Positions 25,878 through 35,129 of a stretch of 64,000 bases of DNA are shown here, piece by piece (position 1 is the first letter of the stretch; the number at the start of each line of letters is the position of its first letter). Source of the stretch: Mesorhizobium prunaredense (GTDB taxonomy: Bacteria > Pseudomonadota > Alphaproteobacteria > Rhizobiales > Rhizobiaceae); contig NZ_FTPD01000034.1 in NCBI RefSeq assembly GCF_900156895.1, forward strand, positions 1 through 64,000, read 5' to 3'. The translations under genes and the position numbers were made by a program. The notes under the pieces were generated by a model. The model searched no databases and had not been told where the DNA came from. It saw only the letters and a program-made list of their open reading frames with translations.

Positions 25878-27061
25878 TCATTCCCTCCGCCCCGGTTGGA
25901 GTCGCCCGGTGTCTTGGGCTTTGCCGGAGCCTTGGCGGCCGGCTTTGCCGCGGAGGATTTCGCTGCGGAAGGTTTCGCCGCCGGTTCGGCTTCGGCCGGC
26001 GATGCGGGCCTTGCCGCCGCGCCCGACCTTGCATCGACCTGACCGGCTTTCGATGCGCCCTTCGACACCGTGACCCGTTCGCCCTCGCTGTGTCCGACCG
26101 TGTCGCTCACCGGTCCGGCGAAATACGAGGATGACGAATCCGGACCGTGCGTCGAATCCGGGCCGGTGTCGAGTTGCTCGATGACGTCTTCGTCGCCGAC
26201 CTCGATCAGCACCGTCTCGACGTCCTCGTCTTCGACCCCGAGATAGGCGGCGATGACACGCGGATCGGTGCGCACCGCATGCGGGCTGCCGTCCGAGATC
26301 TTGCGCCCGTATTCGAGCACCACGACATGGTCGGAAATCTGCATGACCACCGCCATGTCGTGCTCGATCAGCAGGATGGAGGTGCCGGTGTTGTCCTTGA
26401 TGTCCATCAGCAGCGCGTTGAGCGCCATTGATTCCTTCGGATTGAGCCCGGCCGCCGGCTCGTCGAGGCAGAGCAGCTCCGGACCCGTGCACATGGCCCG
26501 CGCGATCTCCAGGCGCCGCTGCGCGCCGTAGGGCAAGTCGCCGGCCGGATCGTCGGCTCGATTGACGAGGTCGGCCTTTTCCAGCCAGTGCCTGGCGAGG
26601 TCGATCGACTCGGCCGACGCGGTCCGGTAGCCGCTGAAGCCAAACAGGCCGAGGATAGTGTAGCCGGACGCCTTCATCAGCTTGTTGTGCTGCGCCACCA
26701 GCAGGTTCTCCAGCAGCGTCATGCCGGAGAACAGACGAATGTTCTGGAAGGTCCGCGCCACCTTGGCGCGCGCCGGAATCTCATGGTTCGGCAGCCGTTC
26801 GAGCAGATAGCTCGAGCCGTCGCGCCGGTTGAGCGTGATCATGCCTTCCGACGGTTTGTAGAAGCCGGTGATGCAGTTGAACACGGTGGTCTTGCCGGCG
26901 CCGTTCGGCCCGATCAGCGCGGTGATCTCACCGCGCCTGGCCTGGAAGGACAGGTCGCCGATGGCGACCAGACCGCCGAACTTCATCGACAGATGATCGA
27001 CCTGCAGGATGGCATCGTTCACGCCCGGGTTGGCTTTCTGAATCGAGCTCGCATCGCTCAT
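25874..27061 (-). CDS. livG: Branched-chain amino-acid ABC transporter ATPase LivG, with long C-terminal tail
   Basis: Residues 1-270 form a standard LivG ATPase: [20 protein letters not shown], Walker A GPNGAGKT, LivG-type [13 protein letters not shown] signature region and Walker [14 protein letters not shown]. Family members usually end near 255-270. Here about 125 extra residues follow: an acidic stretch ([18 protein letters not shown]), then a Pro/Ala/Lys/Ser-rich low-complexity tail ending [14 protein letters not shown]. The tail codes in frame with no frameshift signs. It overlaps livF and livM by four bases and one base. Confidence 0.93.
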   Translation of the reverse strand: MSDASSIQKANPGVNDAILQVDHLSMKFGGLVAIGDLSFQARRGEITALIGPNGAGKTTVFNCITGFYKPSEGMITLNRRDGSSYLLERLPNHEIPARAKVARTFQNIRLFSGMTLLENLLVAQHNKLMKASGYTILGLFGFSGYRTASAESIDLARHWLEKADLVNRADDPAGDLPYGAQRRLEIARAMCTGPELLCLDEPAAGLNPKESMALNALLMDIKDNTGTSILLIEHDMAVVMQISDHVVVLEYGRKISDGSPHAVRTDPRVIAAYLGVEDEDVETVLIEVGDEDVIEQLDTGPDSTHGPDSSSSYFAGPVSDTVGHSEGERVTVSKGASKAGQVDARSGAAARPASPAEAEPAAKPSAAKSSAAKPAAKAPAKPKTPGDSNRGGGNE

Positions 27062-28656
27062 CAGCCGTGACCCTCCTTGGTGAAGGAGCCGGACACCGCC
27101 CTGCTCTCCTTGAGGAAGGCGGTCGGTTCACGACTGCCGACGAAGCCGCGCGGCTTCCACAGCATGACGATGACCATGGCCATGCCGAACAGCAGCATGC
27201 GGTAGAGTTCCGGCGTGAAGTCGGGACCGAAGACCTGCTTCAGGAAATCGAGCTCGCGCAGCACCTCGGTGCCGCCGATCATCACCATGGCGGCGACGGC
27301 GATGCCGACCAGCGAACCCATGCCGCCGAGCACGACGATGGCGAGGATAATGGCCGATTCCAGGAAGATGAAGGATTCGGGGCTGACGAAACCTTGCCGA
27401 GCGGCGAAGAACGAGCCGGCGAAGCCGCCGAACATGGCGCCGGTGGCAAAGGCGGTGAGCTTGGTGGTGGTGGTGTTGATGCCGAGCGAGCGGCAGGCGA
27501 TCTCGTCCTCGCGCAACGCTTCCCAGGCGCGACCGACGGGCATGCGCCTAAGCCTTATGGTGACGAAGGCGGTGAGCAGGCAGAGCCCGAGGATCAGGTA
27601 GTAGAGGAATATCTTGTAGTAGGCGCTCGACGTGGCGATGTCGAAAACCTTGGCGATATAGTTGGGATCCGAGACGTTGAACGTCATCAGGCCGAAAAAC
27701 GTGACCTTGGGGATGCCGGAGATACCGGCCGAGCCGTTGGTAACCTCACGCCAATTGATCAGCACGAGACGGATGATCTCGCCGAAGGCCAGCGTCACGA
27801 TCGCCAGATAGTCGCCACGCAGGCGAAGCACCGGAAAACCGAGCAGCACGCCCCAGAAGGCAGCCATGGCGCCGGCGGCAGGCAGCAGGATCCAGAACGA
27901 CAGGCCATACTGCGTGCCGAGCAGCGCATAGGCATAGGCGCCGACGGCGTAAAAGGCGACATAACCAAGGTCGAGCAGGCCGGCGAGGCCAACGACGATG
28001 TTCAACCCCCAGGCCAGCATCACGTAGATCAGGATCTGGATGCCGAAATTGTCGACCCATTTCAGAGAACCCTGGAAGCCGGCGGCCATCGAGCCTCCGT
28101 ACACAGCAAGCACCAGCACGACAATGACCGGGTAGAGCGCCAGTGCGGTTATGCCCAGCGCCGAAAAATGGGCATGGATGAAGGTTCGGAAATAAAACAT
28201 CACCGAGGCCAGGGCGTAGATGATCGCCAGCGCCCTCAGGAACCGTGCATAACCGGCCAGGCCGGGTCCCAGCAATCCGTCAAGGGAGCCGGCAAGGAAA
28301 GCCAGCACGGCCACTATGACGATGGCAGCAATGAAATACGGCAAGCGGAAGAACCGCGTCGCCATGCTCTCCGGCAGCAGGCCGGTGGCGACATCGACGA
28401 TCTTCTGATTTGCCAGGAAGGGCTGTCCGTAAGCGACGTAGAGAAAACGGCCGGCCATGGTCAGCACGACCACGATGGCGAGCAGGCCCCAGCGCTGCAC
28501 CAGGATCAGTTCGTTCGAGATGTTCTGGTCGGTTCTCAGGCCGATGAACAGCACGAACAGGCCGAGCGCGATGGCGCCGGCATAGAGCGCTTCGCGGGTG
28601 GCGCGCTGCATGGGGGTGGCGACGATGTCGCGCTCCGGAGATGCGGTGACCGCCAT
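27061..28656 (-). CDS. livM: Branched-chain amino-acid ABC transporter permease LivM
   Basis: The 531-residue permease has the LivM core in its C-terminal 330 residues ([40 protein letters not shown] coupling region). The preceding 190 residues carry about five extra hydrophobic helices, an extended type common in rhizobia; classical LivM is 330-460 residues. It pairs with LivH to form the channel. It starts four bases after the livH stop, so the four genes livH-livM-livG-livF are one operon. Confidence 0.93.
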   Translation of the reverse strand: MAVTASPERDIVATPMQRATREALYAGAIALGLFVLFIGLRTDQNISNELILVQRWGLLAIVVVLTMAGRFLYVAYGQPFLANQKIVDVATGLLPESMATRFFRLPYFIAAIVIVAVLAFLAGSLDGLLGPGLAGYARFLRALAIIYALASVMFYFRTFIHAHFSALGITALALYPVIVVLVLAVYGGSMAAGFQGSLKWVDNFGIQILIYVMLAWGLNIVVGLAGLLDLGYVAFYAVGAYAYALLGTQYGLSFWILLPAAGAMAAFWGVLLGFPVLRLRGDYLAIVTLAFGEIIRLVLINWREVTNGSAGISGIPKVTFFGLMTFNVSDPNYIAKVFDIATSSAYYKIFLYYLILGLCLLTAFVTIRLRRMPVGRAWEALREDEIACRSLGINTTTTKLTAFATGAMFGGFAGSFFAARQGFVSPESFIFLESAIILAIVVLGGMGSLVGIAVAAMVMIGGTEVLRELDFLKQVFGPDFTPELYRMLLFGMAMVIVMLWKPRGFVGSREPTAFLKESRAVSGSFTKEGHG

Positions 28657-28660
28657 TGTC

Positions 28661-29563
28661 TCAGACCTTTTCGACTTCTGGCCGGCCGAGAATGCCGGAA
28701 GGCAGGAAGATCAGCACGATCGCCAGGATCGAGAAGGCGGCGACGTCCTTGTAGTCGATCGAGAAATAAGCCGACCACATGCTTTCGATGAAGCCGATCA
28801 TCAGCCCACCGAGCACGGCGCCGGGCAGCGAGCCGATGCCGCCGAGCACCGCGGCAGTAAATGCCTTCACACCGGGCGTAAAGCCATCGGAAAACACCAC
28901 GACACCGTAATACATCAGGAACAACGTGCCGGCGACGGCGGCAAGGGCGGCGCCCATGATGAAGGTGATCGAGATGGTGCGATCGACATCGATGCCGAGC
29001 AGTGCGGCCATCTTGCGGTCCTGCTCGCAGGCCCTTTGGGCTCGACCCAGCGAAGTCTTGTTGACTAGGTACCAGAACAGCGCCAGCAGGACTATGGTGA
29101 CCAGGACGATGATGATCTGCTTCAGCGACACGCTGATGCCTTCGATGTTGTAGACCTTGGACACCATCGGCGGGACCGGCTTGTTGCGCGGCCCTTGCGT
29201 CACCTGGACGAAGTTCGACAACGCGATCGACATGCCGATCGCGGTGATCAGCGGCGCCAGCCGGAACGAACCGCGCAAAGGCCGGTAGGCCACCTTCTCG
29301 ATCGTCCAATTGTACAGGCTGGTCAACAGCATCGCGACGATCATCATGACCAGCAGCGCGATCACCACCGGCACCGAATAGAACAACGCGCCGAGGATGA
29401 GGAAAACGATGAGGGCGGTGAAGGCGCCGATCATGAAGATGTCGCCATGGGCGAAATTGATCATGCCGATGATGCCGTAGACCATCGTGTAGCCGATCGC
29501 TATCAGCCCATAGATCGATCCCAGCGTCAGCCCGTTGATAAGCTGCTGGACAAAATACTGCAT
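28661..29563 (-). CDS. livH: Branched-chain amino-acid ABC transporter permease LivH
   Basis: The 300-residue permease has about eight helices and the LivH signatures [36 protein letters not shown] and [20 protein letters not shown] (cytoplasmic coupling loop). ATG 29563 ([11 protein letters not shown]) gives the family start; the longer frame to 29791 is polar and unlike the family. It is the first gene of the liv operon, whose promoter should lie within 29564-29898. Confidence 0.95.
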   Translation of the reverse strand: MQYFVQQLINGLTLGSIYGLIAIGYTMVYGIIGMINFAHGDIFMIGAFTALIVFLILGALFYSVPVVIALLVMMIVAMLLTSLYNWTIEKVAYRPLRGSFRLAPLITAIGMSIALSNFVQVTQGPRNKPVPPMVSKVYNIEGISVSLKQIIIVLVTIVLLALFWYLVNKTSLGRAQRACEQDRKMAALLGIDVDRTISITFIMGAALAAVAGTLFLMYYGVVVFSDGFTPGVKAFTAAVLGGIGSLPGAVLGGLMIGFIESMWSAYFSIDYKDVAAFSILAIVLIFLPSGILGRPEVEKV

Positions 29564-29898
29564 GCTGTCGTGGCTCCCCTGGAATGTCGCCCATGCAGAC
29601 GCATTCCTTTTCGTATTTCCCCTAGTCGTAAAGTTTCGAGCCCGGATTGCAACGTCATTCTTTAATCGGCATGCGTGATTTTGAAGCACGCAATCGGATT
29701 GCCCGTTCTTTCCCTTCCCGGCCTCTGGACTATCGCGGACCCTATCATTGGCATAACGCAATGTCTTTGGCGATTCGTCGTCAAAATGCACGCCGTTTCG
29801 AAGGAATCGCCGTCAAAACAAGTTGATGAGCGGGATCGTTGCGCCGTCGCAGCGTCAATCTTTTGCGTTCCGTTCGTTTCCCTGGGTCAGGATTCTTT
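29564..29898. other. Spacer upstream of livH, without a gene
   Basis: This 335-base stretch lies between the livH start and the epimerase stop; both genes are on the minus strand. It should hold the liv promoter. The one clear signal is a TGCGTG-9 bases-CACGCA inverted repeat at 29672-29692, a possible operator. No small gene or T-tailed hairpin is evident. Confidence 0.4.
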
Positions 29899-30900
29899 CT
29901 ACTTGACGACGAATCCATGCGCGAACGGATCGCGATCGTCGATGAAGATCGTGTTCAACCCGGTCATGCGCGACCAGCCGCCGATCGAGGGAACGATCGC
30001 CGGCTTGCCCGCCACCGTGACTTCCTTCTCGACCCTGCCCTTGAACAGCGAGCCGATGATCGATTCGTGGACGAATTCGTCGCCGGTCCCAAGCTTGCCC
30101 TTGGCGTGAAGCTGCGCCATCCGCGCCGAGGTGCCGGTGCCGCAAGGCGAGCGGTCGATCGCCTTGTCGCCGTAGAAGACAGCGTTGCGCGCATCCGCCT
30201 GGCTGTCGGTCGGCGCACCTGTCCACAGTATGTGGGACAGCCGGTCGATGCCGGGATTCTCGGGATGCACGAAGGAATACTTCTCGTTGAGCCGCTGCCG
30301 CACCACCGGGCTCCAGGCGATGAGGTCGCCGGCGGAATGGTTGGCCATGTCGCGATAGGTCTTCTGCGGCTCGACGATGGCGTAGAAATTGCCGCCATAG
30401 GCGACATCGACGCTGATCTCGCCGAGCTGCGGGCATTCGACCGTCAGTCCCTCGGCGTAGAGGAAGGACGGCACGTTGGTAATGCGCACTTCCTCGACAT
30501 ATTCGCCGACCTGCTTGTACTCGGCGGTGACCAGGCCGGCCGGCGTGTCCAGCCTGAGCGAGCCCGGCGTCCTCGGCTTGACCAGCCCGTGCTCGATGGC
30601 CATCGTCACCGTGCCAATGGTGCCGTGACCGCACATTGGCAGGCAGCCCGAGGTTTCGATGAACAGGATGGCGACGTCGCAATCGGGCCGCGTCGGCGGA
30701 TAGAGGATCGAGCCGGACATCAAATCATGGCCGCGCGGCTCGAACATCAGCCCGGTGCGGATCCAGTCGTATTCGGCCAGGAAATGCGCGCGCCGCTCCA
30801 TCATCGTCGCGCCGTTGAGCAGCGGTCCGCCGCCAGCGACCAGCCGCACCGGATTGCCGCAAGTGTGGCCGTCGATGCAAAAGAAGGAGTGGCGCGCCAT
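29899..30900 (-). CDS. 4-hydroxyproline 2-epimerase (proline racemase family)
   Basis: The 333-residue enzyme interconverts trans-4-hydroxy-L-proline and cis-4-hydroxy-D-proline, the first step of hydroxyproline catabolism. The two catalytic cysteines of the racemase family are both present: C90 in CLPMCGHGTIG and C253 in SPCGTGTSAR. A threonine at the second site would mean a 3-hydroxyproline dehydratase. It is the last of three operon genes, 12 bases behind the FAD enzyme. Proline racemase activity is the main alternative; the neighbouring genes favour hydroxyproline. Confidence 0.93.
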   Translation of the reverse strand: MARHSFFCIDGHTCGNPVRLVAGGGPLLNGATMMERRAHFLAEYDWIRTGLMFEPRGHDLMSGSILYPPTRPDCDVAILFIETSGCLPMCGHGTIGTVTMAIEHGLVKPRTPGSLRLDTPAGLVTAEYKQVGEYVEEVRITNVPSFLYAEGLTVECPQLGEISVDVAYGGNFYAIVEPQKTYRDMANHSAGDLIAWSPVVRQRLNEKYSFVHPENPGIDRLSHILWTGAPTDSQADARNAVFYGDKAIDRSPCGTGTSARMAQLHAKGKLGTGDEFVHESIIGSLFKGRVEKEVTVAGKPAIVPSIGGWSRMTGLNTIFIDDRDPFAHGFVVK

Positions 30901-30912
30901 TGCTAGATCCCG

Positions 30913-32250
30913 TCAGAAGCGGTTCGGAGAAAACGGAGACAGATCAAACACCGGATTTTGGCCAAGAATGAGATCGCGGACCAGGCGTCCGGTGGCAGCC
31001 GCCTGGGTCAGGCCGAGATGGCCGTGGCCGAAGGCATAGACTATCGTGTCGGCCTGCCTGGCGCCACCGATCACCGGCAGCGAATCCGGCAGCGACGGCC
31101 GCAATCCCATCCATTCGCGGCCGCCGGCCGGGTCAAGCCCCGGCAAGAATTTTTGTGCCTTGTCGAGCAGCGCTTTCGAGCGGGCGTAGTTGGGCGGCCG
31201 CTCGATGCCGCCGAGCTCGACCGCGCCGCCGACGCGAACGCCGGTTTCAAGCGGGGTGACGACGAAGCCGTGGCCGGAGAAGATCAGTTGCCGCTTCACG
31301 TCGAAGGCTGTCTTCGGCAGCGTCGTGTTGTAGCCGCGCTCGGTCTCGAGCGGGATGCGGTCGCCAAAATGTTTTGCCAGGAGATGCGACCAAGCGCCGG
31401 CGGCGATGACGAGGCATTTTGCCTGCCGCACCGTGCCGTCGGCCAGCGTCAATGTCGCGCCGACCTGTCCCGCCCCGACGTGGTCGATCCGAGCCTTTTC
31501 GAAACGCGCGCCGTTCCTCTCGGCATAGGCCCAGATCGCCTTGCCCATTAATTTCGGATCCGTAACGGTCTTCCATCCCGGCACGAAAGTGCCCTTGACG
31601 AAACGCGGCGACAGGCCCGGCTGCAGGGCGACGAGCGCATCGCCCTCGACATGGCTGAAGCCGATGCCGAACCGTTGCCTCGCCGCCCAGCCGGGCAGCG
31701 ACGCCTTGAACTCGGCCTCGCTCTCGTAAAGTTCGAGCGAGCCGTCCTCGCGCAGCATGTTTTCGGTGCCCGAGCGCGCCATCAGCCCGGCCCATTCGGC
31801 CTCGGCGAGCCGCATCATCCCGGCCTGCGCCGCGAGGCTGGCCTGGTAGCGGTCGCTTCGTCCGGCGCGCCAGAAGCGGATAAGCCAGGGCAGCAGCTTC
31901 GGCAGATAGGCGGGCGGGATGCTGAGCGGGCCGAGCGGATCGGCAAGCCATTTCGGCAGATGCCTGATCATGCCCTTGTGGGCCAGCGGCAGCACATCGG
32001 AAAAGGCCAGGGCGGCGGCATTGCCGGAACTCGTTTCCTCACAGATCCCCGTCCGATCGAAGATCGTGACGTTTCGCCCCGCCTCGGCCAGATAGGCGGC
32101 GACACAGATGCCGATGATGCCGCCGCCGATAATGGCGATGTCCTCACCTTCTCCCCGTTCACGGGGAGAAGGTGCCCGAAGGGCGGATGAGGGGCGGCGC
32201 CCCGCTTTTGCCGACGTGGAAATTCCTTGCACGTGGGTGCTGCCCCTCAT
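30913..32250 (-). CDS. FAD-dependent D-hydroxyproline dehydrogenase (D-amino-acid dehydrogenase family)
   Basis: The protein has a DadA-like fold: FAD motif IAIIGGGIIGICVAAYLAEA, then ETSSGNAAALAFSDVLPLAH, a C-terminal GFVVTPLETGVRVGG and PDSLPVIGG. It would oxidise cis-4-hydroxy-D-proline to pyrroline-4-hydroxy-2-carboxylate. The start is uncertain. The ATG at 32250 lies inside a family C palindrome, and the first 36 codons come entirely from that repeat; a GTG at 32232 is the only other standard in-frame start. The normal N-terminus should begin about four residues before the FAD motif. Confidence 0.88.
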   Translation of the reverse strand: MRGSTHVQGISTSAKAGRRPSSALRAPSPRERGEGEDIAIIGGGIIGICVAAYLAEAGRNVTIFDRTGICEETSSGNAAALAFSDVLPLAHKGMIRHLPKWLADPLGPLSIPPAYLPKLLPWLIRFWRAGRSDRYQASLAAQAGMMRLAEAEWAGLMARSGTENMLREDGSLELYESEAEFKASLPGWAARQRFGIGFSHVEGDALVALQPGLSPRFVKGTFVPGWKTVTDPKLMGKAIWAYAERNGARFEKARIDHVGAGQVGATLTLADGTVRQAKCLVIAAGAWSHLLAKHFGDRIPLETERGYNTTLPKTAFDVKRQLIFSGHGFVVTPLETGVRVGGAVELGGIERPPNYARSKALLDKAQKFLPGLDPAGGREWMGLRPSLPDSLPVIGGARQADTIVYAFGHGHLGLTQAAATGRLVRDLILGQNPVFDLSPFSPNRF

Positions 32251-32290
32251 CTGGCTGCCGCCATCTTCTCCCCGTAAAACGGGGAGAAGA
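32145..32290. repeat. Composite palindromic repeat, family C copy 2
   Basis: Two hairpins (CACCTTCTCCCC/GGGGAGAAGGTG at 32145-32174 and CTTCTCCCC/GGGGAGAAG at about 32264-32289) flank inverted GGGGCGG/CCCCTCA-type arms. The element spans the deaminase/dehydrogenase junction and extends into the dehydrogenase reading frame, where it supplies the start codon. It is related to 5304-5357. Confidence 0.8.
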
Positions 32291-32298
32291 GAGCTGCC

Positions 32299-33192
32299 TC
32301 AAAACCTCGGCAGCTCCGGCCGCGCCGCCAGCGCATCCCGGACGATCTTTTCGACCGTCTTGCGGCGCTCGCCCGACAGCGGCTGACGCGGCATGCGCAC
32401 GCGGTCGTTGGTGTTGATCGCCAGGACTTCGGCGAGCTTGATGTTCTGCACCAGATAGGTCGACACGTCGAGGTCGAGCAGTGGCCGGAACCAGCGGTAG
32501 ATTGTCAGCGCCTCCTCGCGGCGGCCCTGCTTCATCAATTGGTAGATCGCGACCGTCTCGCGCGGGAACGCGGTGACCAGCCCCGCCACCCAGCCGATGG
32601 CGCCGACCGACAGCGCCTCGAACGCCAGATTGTCGACGCCGGTGAACAAATCGTAGCGGTCACCGAAGCGGTTGATGATTTCGGTCGAGCGGCGGATGTC
32701 GTCGGAGGATTCCTTGATGGCGACGAAGCGCTTGTCCTTCGCCAGTTCCTCCATCTGATCGACGGTGACGTCGACGCGGTAGGCAAGCCGGTTGGAATAG
32801 ATCATCACCGGCAGGTCGCCGGCCTCGGCGACGGCGCGCAGCGCGGCGACCGTCTCCGCCGCATTGGTGTGGTAGATCGGGCTCGGCACCACCATCAGCC
32901 CGTTGGCGCCCTCTCTGGCGGCGCGGCGCGCGATCGCCGCCGCCTCCCGGGTGCCAGGTTCGTTGACCGTCAGCAGAACCGGCTTGCCGCCGGCGATCTT
33001 CTGCGCGGTATTCAGCACGTCGATCTTCTCGTCATGCGAGAGCATCGGCCCCTCGCCGAGCGAGCCGCAGACGATGATGCCGTCGCAGCCAGCCTGCATC
33101 TGCAGCGCAAAGCAGCGCTCCATCTCGGCATGGTCGAGGCGGTCGTCCTCGGTGAATTTGGTCGTGACGGCGGGGAAAACTCCGGTCCACAT
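32299..33192 (-). CDS. Pyrroline-4-hydroxy-2-carboxylate deaminase (DapA/DHDPS family)
   Basis: The 297-residue class I aldolase-fold protein has the Schiff-base lysine K160 (FVAIKESSDD) and the conserved tyrosine Y132 (MIYSN). In hydroxyproline pathways this branch of the DHDPS superfamily deaminates and dehydrates the pyrroline product to alpha-ketoglutarate semialdehyde. ATG 33192 (MWTGVFPAVTTKF) gives the family start; the frame open to 33363 would cross the operators. It is the first gene of the operon, divergent from the GntR regulator. Other keto-acid aldolase activities cannot be excluded. Confidence 0.88.
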   Translation of the reverse strand: MWTGVFPAVTTKFTEDDRLDHAEMERCFALQMQAGCDGIIVCGSLGEGPMLSHDEKIDVLNTAQKIAGGKPVLLTVNEPGTREAAAIARRAAREGANGLMVVPSPIYHTNAAETVAALRAVAEAGDLPVMIYSNRLAYRVDVTVDQMEELAKDKRFVAIKESSDDIRRSTEIINRFGDRYDLFTGVDNLAFEALSVGAIGWVAGLVTAFPRETVAIYQLMKQGRREEALTIYRWFRPLLDLDVSTYLVQNIKLAEVLAINTNDRVRMPRQPLSGERRKTVEKIVRDALAARPELPRF

Positions 33193-33206
33193 AGCGGTCG
33201 CTCCAT

Positions 33207-33283
33207 CTGATATATCAGTCGTATATTTATTAAGAAACGGACTGTCAACACGGATTTTGCTATGATATATCAAAAATATATCA
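33207..33283. promoter_or_regulatory. Candidate GntR operators of the hydroxyproline operon
   Basis: Two perfect copies of TGATATATCA occur at 33208-33217 (extended to CTGATATATCAG) and 33263-33272. A half-site TATATCA follows at 33277-33283. They are the only such sequences seen in the region and lie in the divergent spacer, one beside each gene start. FCD-type GntR proteins bind palindromes of this size. Confidence 0.65.
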
Positions 33284-33294
33284 GGAGATCGCCT

Positions 33295-33954
33295 TTGATA
33301 TTCAATGAAACAAGCCCGGCATTCGAGCCGGTGGCGGCGAAAGCCTACCGCGTGCTCGAGCACATGATCGTGACGCTCGAACTGGCGCCGTCAAGCTTCA
33401 TCACCGAAGGCGCGCTGATCGACAGGCTGGGGCTCGGCCGCACACCGGTGCGCGAGGCGATCCAGCGGCTGGCGTGGGAGGGACTGCTGGATGTCCGGCC
33501 GCGTGCCGGCATCGCCATTGCCCCGCTGCATCCCGGCGACTGGTTGCGCGTTCTCGATGCACGGCGTGGCGTCGAGGTGGTTCTTGCCCGCTCGGCCGCC
33601 CGCTTCGTCACCCGCGAGGCGGCCGACCTGTTTCACGACTCGGCGCTGGCCATGCAGAAGGCGGTGATATCGGGCAATGTGCTGGCCTTCATCCAGGCCG
33701 ACAAGGCGCTCGACGAGGCGCTGGCGCTGGCGGCCGACAATCCCTTCGCCGCGCGGCTGGCGGCCCCGTTGCAGACCCACAGCCGCCGCTTCTGGTTCCG
33801 CTACAAGGCCGATACCGGGCTTGCCGAATCGGCCGAGCACCATGTCGCGCTGATCCGCTCGATCCTCGGCGGCGACGAGGACGCCGCCGCCAAGGATGCC
33901 AAGCGCCTGATGGCGCTGCTGCGCGGCCATGCCGAGGCGGCTGCGACGCGCTAG
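33295..33954 (+). CDS. GntR-family regulator (FCD type), probable hydroxyproline-operon repressor
   Basis: The 219-residue protein has an N-terminal winged helix (ALIDRLGLGRTPVREAIQRL) and a helical FCD ligand domain. The open frame reaches back to an ATG at 33262, but that ATG lies inside the operator palindrome. A TTG at 33295 is seven bases after AGGAG, which makes it the better start. The divergent arrangement with the deaminase gene suggests it controls that operon, perhaps in response to hydroxyproline or a pathway intermediate. Confidence 0.88.
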   Translation: MIFNETSPAFEPVAAKAYRVLEHMIVTLELAPSSFITEGALIDRLGLGRTPVREAIQRLAWEGLLDVRPRAGIAIAPLHPGDWLRVLDARRGVEVVLARSAARFVTREAADLFHDSALAMQKAVISGNVLAFIQADKALDEALALAADNPFAARLAAPLQTHSRRFWFRYKADTGLAESAEHHVALIRSILGGDEDAAAKDAKRLMALLRGHAEAAATR

Positions 33955-34023
33955 GAGATCGGCAGCAACCTTCGGCCGGCTCTTTAAGTTCCGCCCACAG
34001 GCCGCTGAGCATCGCTCAATTCG

Positions 34024-34338
34024 TCATGCGTCCTGGTCGGTCGGAATCACCACGTTTTCCCAATGTTCGCCGGCCGCGACGATGCAGCTTCTGCCGGCGA
34101 CGTCGGTGACGATGATCGTCCAGCTTCCGCTGTCGGCGACATAGACTTCCATAATCGCCATCTGACCGATCAGCCCGAAAGCAAACTGTCTTTCCTGGAA
34201 CTGCTCGCTCAGGTGGGCGACGAGATCGCGATGTTCAACGCAGTATTGATATTGGGCGCTTGCGGCGTTCGTCCCCACCGCCAATGCACCAGCAAGAATC
34301 AGGTTTTTCAACCCAACCAACAGCGATTTGCGCGTCAT
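34024..34338 (-). CDS. Small secreted protein, paralogue of 34617-34913
   Basis: The 104-residue protein has a signal peptide (NLILAGALAVGTNAASA, cleavage before QYQYC). A mature part of about 75 residues follows, with EVYVADSGSWTIIVTDVAGR and SCIVAAGEHWENVV. Two cysteines remain after cleavage, one near each end, so a disulphide is likely. AAGGAGATGCCCT precedes the ATG. I recognise no named family. It resembles the next protein along its whole length; both probably act in the periplasm. Confidence 0.7.
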   Translation of the reverse strand: MTRKSLLVGLKNLILAGALAVGTNAASAQYQYCVEHRDLVAHLSEQFQERQFAFGLIGQMAIMEVYVADSGSWTIIVTDVAGRSCIVAAGEHWENVVIPTDQDA

Positions 34339-34512
34339 AGGGCATCTCCTTTGCCATCACGTCCGGCAAAGGCAGAGCCCTCATTTTGCCGGAACGATCC
34401 AGGCCGGTTCCGACGTCATCACCATCGCGTCGTTCCTTTCCGTGTTCCGGTCTGTCATCAGCGGGGACGATTCCAGATGTTCCCACTATGTTCCATATAT
34501 GGTGGAGGCGAC

Positions 34513-34547
34513 AAAAAAGCGCAAGCAGGCGCCCGCTGGGGCGCCTG
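34513..34547 (-). terminator. Intrinsic terminator after 34617-34913
   Basis: A stem AGGCGCCC/GGGCGCCT with a four-base loop is followed on the minus strand by GCTTGCGC and then six T residues. It separates the two paralogous secreted-protein genes, so each is probably its own transcription unit. Confidence 0.75.
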
Positions 34548-34616
34548 TGGATCCGTTTCATGATCATCGCCGAGAACCGCGGCCTGCGCGCGGCTAGCTG
34601 CCACCCGCTAGGCGGC

Positions 34617-34913
34617 TCAGGTACCTGGCAGCGCTGCTGTCGTCACCGCGCTCTCCCAGCCTTCACCCACCGAAACCACGCAGCTTTGACCGCGTGTGTC
34701 GCTGGCGAGGATGGCCCAGGTGCCTTGATCGGAAACGAAGACTTCAACAATCACATTCGGATTGACGACGCCGAGCGCGGTTGGATTTTCCCGGAACTTC
34801 TCGCCGAGCGCCTTGATCATGTCGGCTCGTGGCGCGCATTGTTCGGCCGCTGTTGCCGGGGCGGCGGAAAGCGCCGCAACTGCCAGGAATATCGTCGCTA
34901 TTAGACGTGTCAT
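34617..34913 (-). CDS. Small secreted protein, paralogue of 34024-34338
   Basis: The 98-residue protein has a signal peptide (IATIFLAVAALSAAPATA, cleavage before AEQC) and a mature part with IVEVFVSDQGTWAILASDTR and SCVVSVGEGWESAV. Both cysteines and the sequence pattern match the protein at 34024-34338, so the two genes arose by duplication. AAGGAGGTGTCGG before the ATG is a very strong ribosome site, suggesting high expression. Function unknown. Confidence 0.7.
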   Translation of the reverse strand: MTRLIATIFLAVAALSAAPATAAEQCAPRADMIKALGEKFRENPTALGVVNPNVIVEVFVSDQGTWAILASDTRGQSCVVSVGEGWESAVTTAALPGT

Positions 34914-35071
34914 CCGACACCTCCTTGCGCCGGCCGCCCCCGAAGCTGTTGCCAGCGCCGTTGGTTGGTCTGCCGCGCCTGCTTCGCTGCAGGATTGCAG
35001 ATTAAGGTTTCTGCTGCCCGCCTGGTTCCATCACATCAGCGTTCACGCACATACGGGCCGCCACGGTCAAC

Positions 35072-35103
35072 AAAAAGGCCCGGTTTCTGGCCAGGCCTTT
35101 GTT
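35072..35103 (-). terminator. Terminator-like hairpin downstream of mmsA
   Basis: A stem AAAGGCC(T)GGCC/GG(G)CCTTT is followed on the minus strand by TTTTTG. It lies about 130 bases past the mmsA stop, beyond the duplicated 3' segment, which suggests that the duplication arose between the original stop and the terminator. Confidence 0.65.
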
Positions 35104-35129
35104 GTTCAATCTTAGAGCTGGACCCCGGA

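Noticed and set aside
29564-29898. Possible riboswitch or small RNA upstream of livH
   Set aside because: Only one short inverted repeat is seen; no conserved aptamer core or T-tailed hairpin could be recognised.
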